Shown one piece after another: positions 13,079 through 14,608 of a stretch of DNA of 14,608 nucleotides. Position numbers and translations under genes: made by a program. Source of the stretch: an uncultured Mycoplasmatota bacterium (GTDB taxonomy: Bacteria > Bacillota_I > Bacilli_A > RF39 > UBA660); assembly GCA_900547995.1 (NCBI GenBank), contig URIY01000040.1:1-14608 (forward strand), written 5' to 3'. The notes under the pieces are model-generated. The model did not search any database. It was not told the DNA's origin and saw only the letters and a program-made list of their open reading frames with translations. Position 1 is the stretch's first letter. Each line of letters starts with the position of its first letter.

Positions 13079-14551
13079 ATGAATATAGATATAGATAAAA
13101 TAAAAAGAAGATTATTAATTAAATATCCTTTGTTTGGTAGTATACTTGCTAATACAAATTTTATTGAGGATAAAAATTGTTACTCAAATGGAGTGCCTAC
13201 AGCAGGTACCGATGGTGACAATGTTTATTATCATCCAGATGCATTAAAGAGTATTACAGATGATCAACAAGTATTTTTATTTGCCCATGAAATATGTCAT
13301 ATTGCTTTTGATCATATTCCAAGAAGTGAAGGTAAAGATCCAGAAATTTGGAATATAGCGACAGATGCTGTTATAAATGCTCTTTTAAGTAATGATGGAT
13401 TACCTTTAACTCCTGGCAGTGTTGATATGAAAGAAGCAGTTAATTATAATGCAGAAGAATTTTATGAAAAATTGTTAAAGCAAAAAAAGGATAATCAAAA
13501 TGCTAATGAACAAAACCAAAATGCTAATGAACATTTTAATCAACAATCCAATAAAGATGTTGGGCATGATACCCATAGTATGTGGAAAAAAGCTGTTGAT
13601 AAGAAAAAAAGAGCAATGTCAGACAATCAAAACCAAAATGATATAAAACAACCTGGAAATGATTTATCTAAGGGAAAAAGTAATAACAACCAATCCCAAG
13701 ATAACGAAAATGAAGAAAAAAATAATGATAATAAAACAAATAATAAATTATCACAAACATCATACAAAAGAAACGATGAAAAAAAAGATTCTGACGATTT
13801 AGACAAACAAAAATCCAAAGAACAAAAGAAGCAACAAGTAAAAAGATTAACTGATTGTGGAGAAAAAGAAGCATTTAAACAAAATAGAATTAAGAGAAAA
13901 CAACAATTAGAAGAATTACGCGAAATATTATCAAAACAGTCAATAGGAGCCGGCAATGAAACAAATGAGCAAATAATAAAAGTAGATAATATTGGTATAT
14001 CTGATGAACTTATTGATTGGAGAAGATTATTAAGAGAAACTATTACCTATGATGTTGATTGGTCATATAGAAATGCTTCTATAGAAGATGGCGTATTAAC
14101 TCCATATTTAGAAGACATACCAAAACCAGAAACAGAAATAGTTTTAGACACAAGTGGGTCTACTATTGATGAAAATTTATTACGAAATTTCTTAAGGGAG
14201 TGTAAAAGCATTTTAAAAAGTTCTAAAATAAAAGTTGGGTGCTTTGATACAAAATTTTATGGCTTTACTGAAATTAGAAATATAAATGACATTGATAATA
14301 TGGAATTTGTAGGTGGTGGCGGAACTGATTTTAATGCTGCTGTAAATGCTTTTTCCCAAAGAGTGGAAAACAAAATAATTTTTACAGATGGATATGCAGA
14401 TATGCCAAATAAATCTTTAGATGCAATATGGATTGTATTTGGTAATGTGACAATTAAGCCAAAAGGTGGAAAGGTTATTCAAATATCGTTGGAAAGTCTA
14501 TATAATATAAATCAAAAAAGAAGACAAGACAAAAAAAGTTTTATCTTTTAA
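13079..14551 (+). CDS. DUF2201-type protein: HExxH metallopeptidase-like domain plus vWA domain
   Basis: The 490-residue protein has an N-terminal domain with FAHEICHIAFDH (68-79), H70-E71-H74 as zinc site and catalytic base, and WNIATDAVIN (91-100), as in the putative metallopeptidase part of DUF2201. A low-complexity N/Q/K/D/E-rich linker of about 120 residues follows (133-255), then RLLRETITYDVDW, and a vWA-like domain with a complete MIDAS set: DTSGS (357-361), T416 in GGGGTDF, and D437 in FTDGYAD. vWA proteins partner MoxR ATPases, binding through the MIDAS metal, so it is the expected partner of the upstream ATPases. Ribosome site AGGA overlaps the previous stop, 9 bases between genes. 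Whether the HExxH part cleaves protein is unknown. Confidence 0.85.
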   Translation: MNIDIDKIKRRLLIKYPLFGSILANTNFIEDKNCYSNGVPTAGTDGDNVYYHPDALKSITDDQQVFLFAHEICHIAFDHIPRSEGKDPEIWNIATDAVINALLSNDGLPLTPGSVDMKEAVNYNAEEFYEKLLKQKKDNQNANEQNQNANEHFNQQSNKDVGHDTHSMWKKAVDKKKRAMSDNQNQNDIKQPGNDLSKGKSNNNQSQDNENEEKNNDNKTNNKLSQTSYKRNDEKKDSDDLDKQKSKEQKKQQVKRLTDCGEKEAFKQNRIKRKQQLEELREILSKQSIGAGNETNEQIIKVDNIGISDELIDWRRLLRETITYDVDWSYRNASIEDGVLTPYLEDIPKPETEIVLDTSGSTIDENLLRNFLRECKSILKSSKIKVGCFDTKFYGFTEIRNINDIDNMEFVGGGGTDFNAAVNAFSQRVENKIIFTDGYADMPNKSLDAIWIVFGNVTIKPKGGKVIQISLESLYNINQKRRQDKKSFIF

Positions 14552-14608
14552 TTCAGTAAAAAAGAGTAAAACTAATAAATAAAATATAAATAGGTAATAT
14601 TTAGCAAA

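Noticed and set aside
13627..13956. Minus-strand open frames rich in Phe, Leu and Ser inside the vWA gene
   Set aside because: They are the reverse of the Lys/Asn-rich linker codons; no promoter or ribosome site is seen.
1..14608. CRISPR array, tRNA or rRNA genes
   Set aside because: I saw no regularly spaced short repeats, cloverleaf with CCA end or rRNA-like sequence on either strand.

Overview
The window is very AT-rich and uses TAA, TAG and one TGA stop (12675-12677), so it reads with the standard bacterial code. It carries the run spoIID-spoIIQ-spoIIID-mbl in the order known from Bacillus and related endospore formers, together with a tagO-type wall-polymer gene and zinc-ribbon L31. This points to a low-GC Gram-positive endospore former or a close relative (Bacilli/Clostridia, gut-type). 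I cannot fix the genus from sequence alone.

Layout. 1-227: the 3' end of an Rpn-type nuclease/transposase gene. 326-541: rpmE, with a good promoter, a leader hairpin and terminators. 581-2029 (minus): an orphan HExxH metallopeptidase-like protein that converges on rpmE. 2167-5799: rpiB, a DUF1146 gene, spoIID, spoIIQ, spoIIID and mbl, a housekeeping/sporulation block. 5885-6799: an HD-domain phosphohydrolase. 6895-8734: tagO and a DUF421 (YetF-like) membrane protein. 8847-14551: a four-gene accessory operon. The remaining gaps are all shorter than about 140 bases; the end (14552-14608) shows nothing I can name.

The accessory operon is the most interesting part. Two tandem genes encode MoxR-like AAA+ ATPases. 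Their ATPase halves are identical at the DNA level over 976 bp, while their N-terminal halves have diverged strongly. The N-terminal half contains a YWT...RPA module like the SUMF1/C-type-lectin/DUF6273 domains. In the second copy its most divergent stretch is coded almost only by NNY codons and ends at a shared GC-rich 12-mer, which recalls the variable regions of diversity-generating retroelements. No reverse transcriptase is in the window. Next come a short AAA+-like protein that has lost the Walker A motif, Walker B acids and arginine finger, and a protein joining an HExxH domain to a vWA/MIDAS domain (DUF2201 type). MoxR-vWA pairs are known remodelling machines (RavA-ViaA, NorQ-NorD, CbbQ-CbbO). 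My inference is a MoxR-vWA machine with interchangeable or diversified recognition domains, possibly a conflict or environment-sensing system.

A second pattern lies in the sporulation block. The Shine-Dalgarno sequences of both spoIIQ and spoIIID fall inside hairpins in read-through RNA, while weak sigma-F/G-like and sigma-E-like promoters placed within those hairpins would make short leaders with a free ribosome site. This could insulate genes that must be expressed in different compartments of the sporulating cell.
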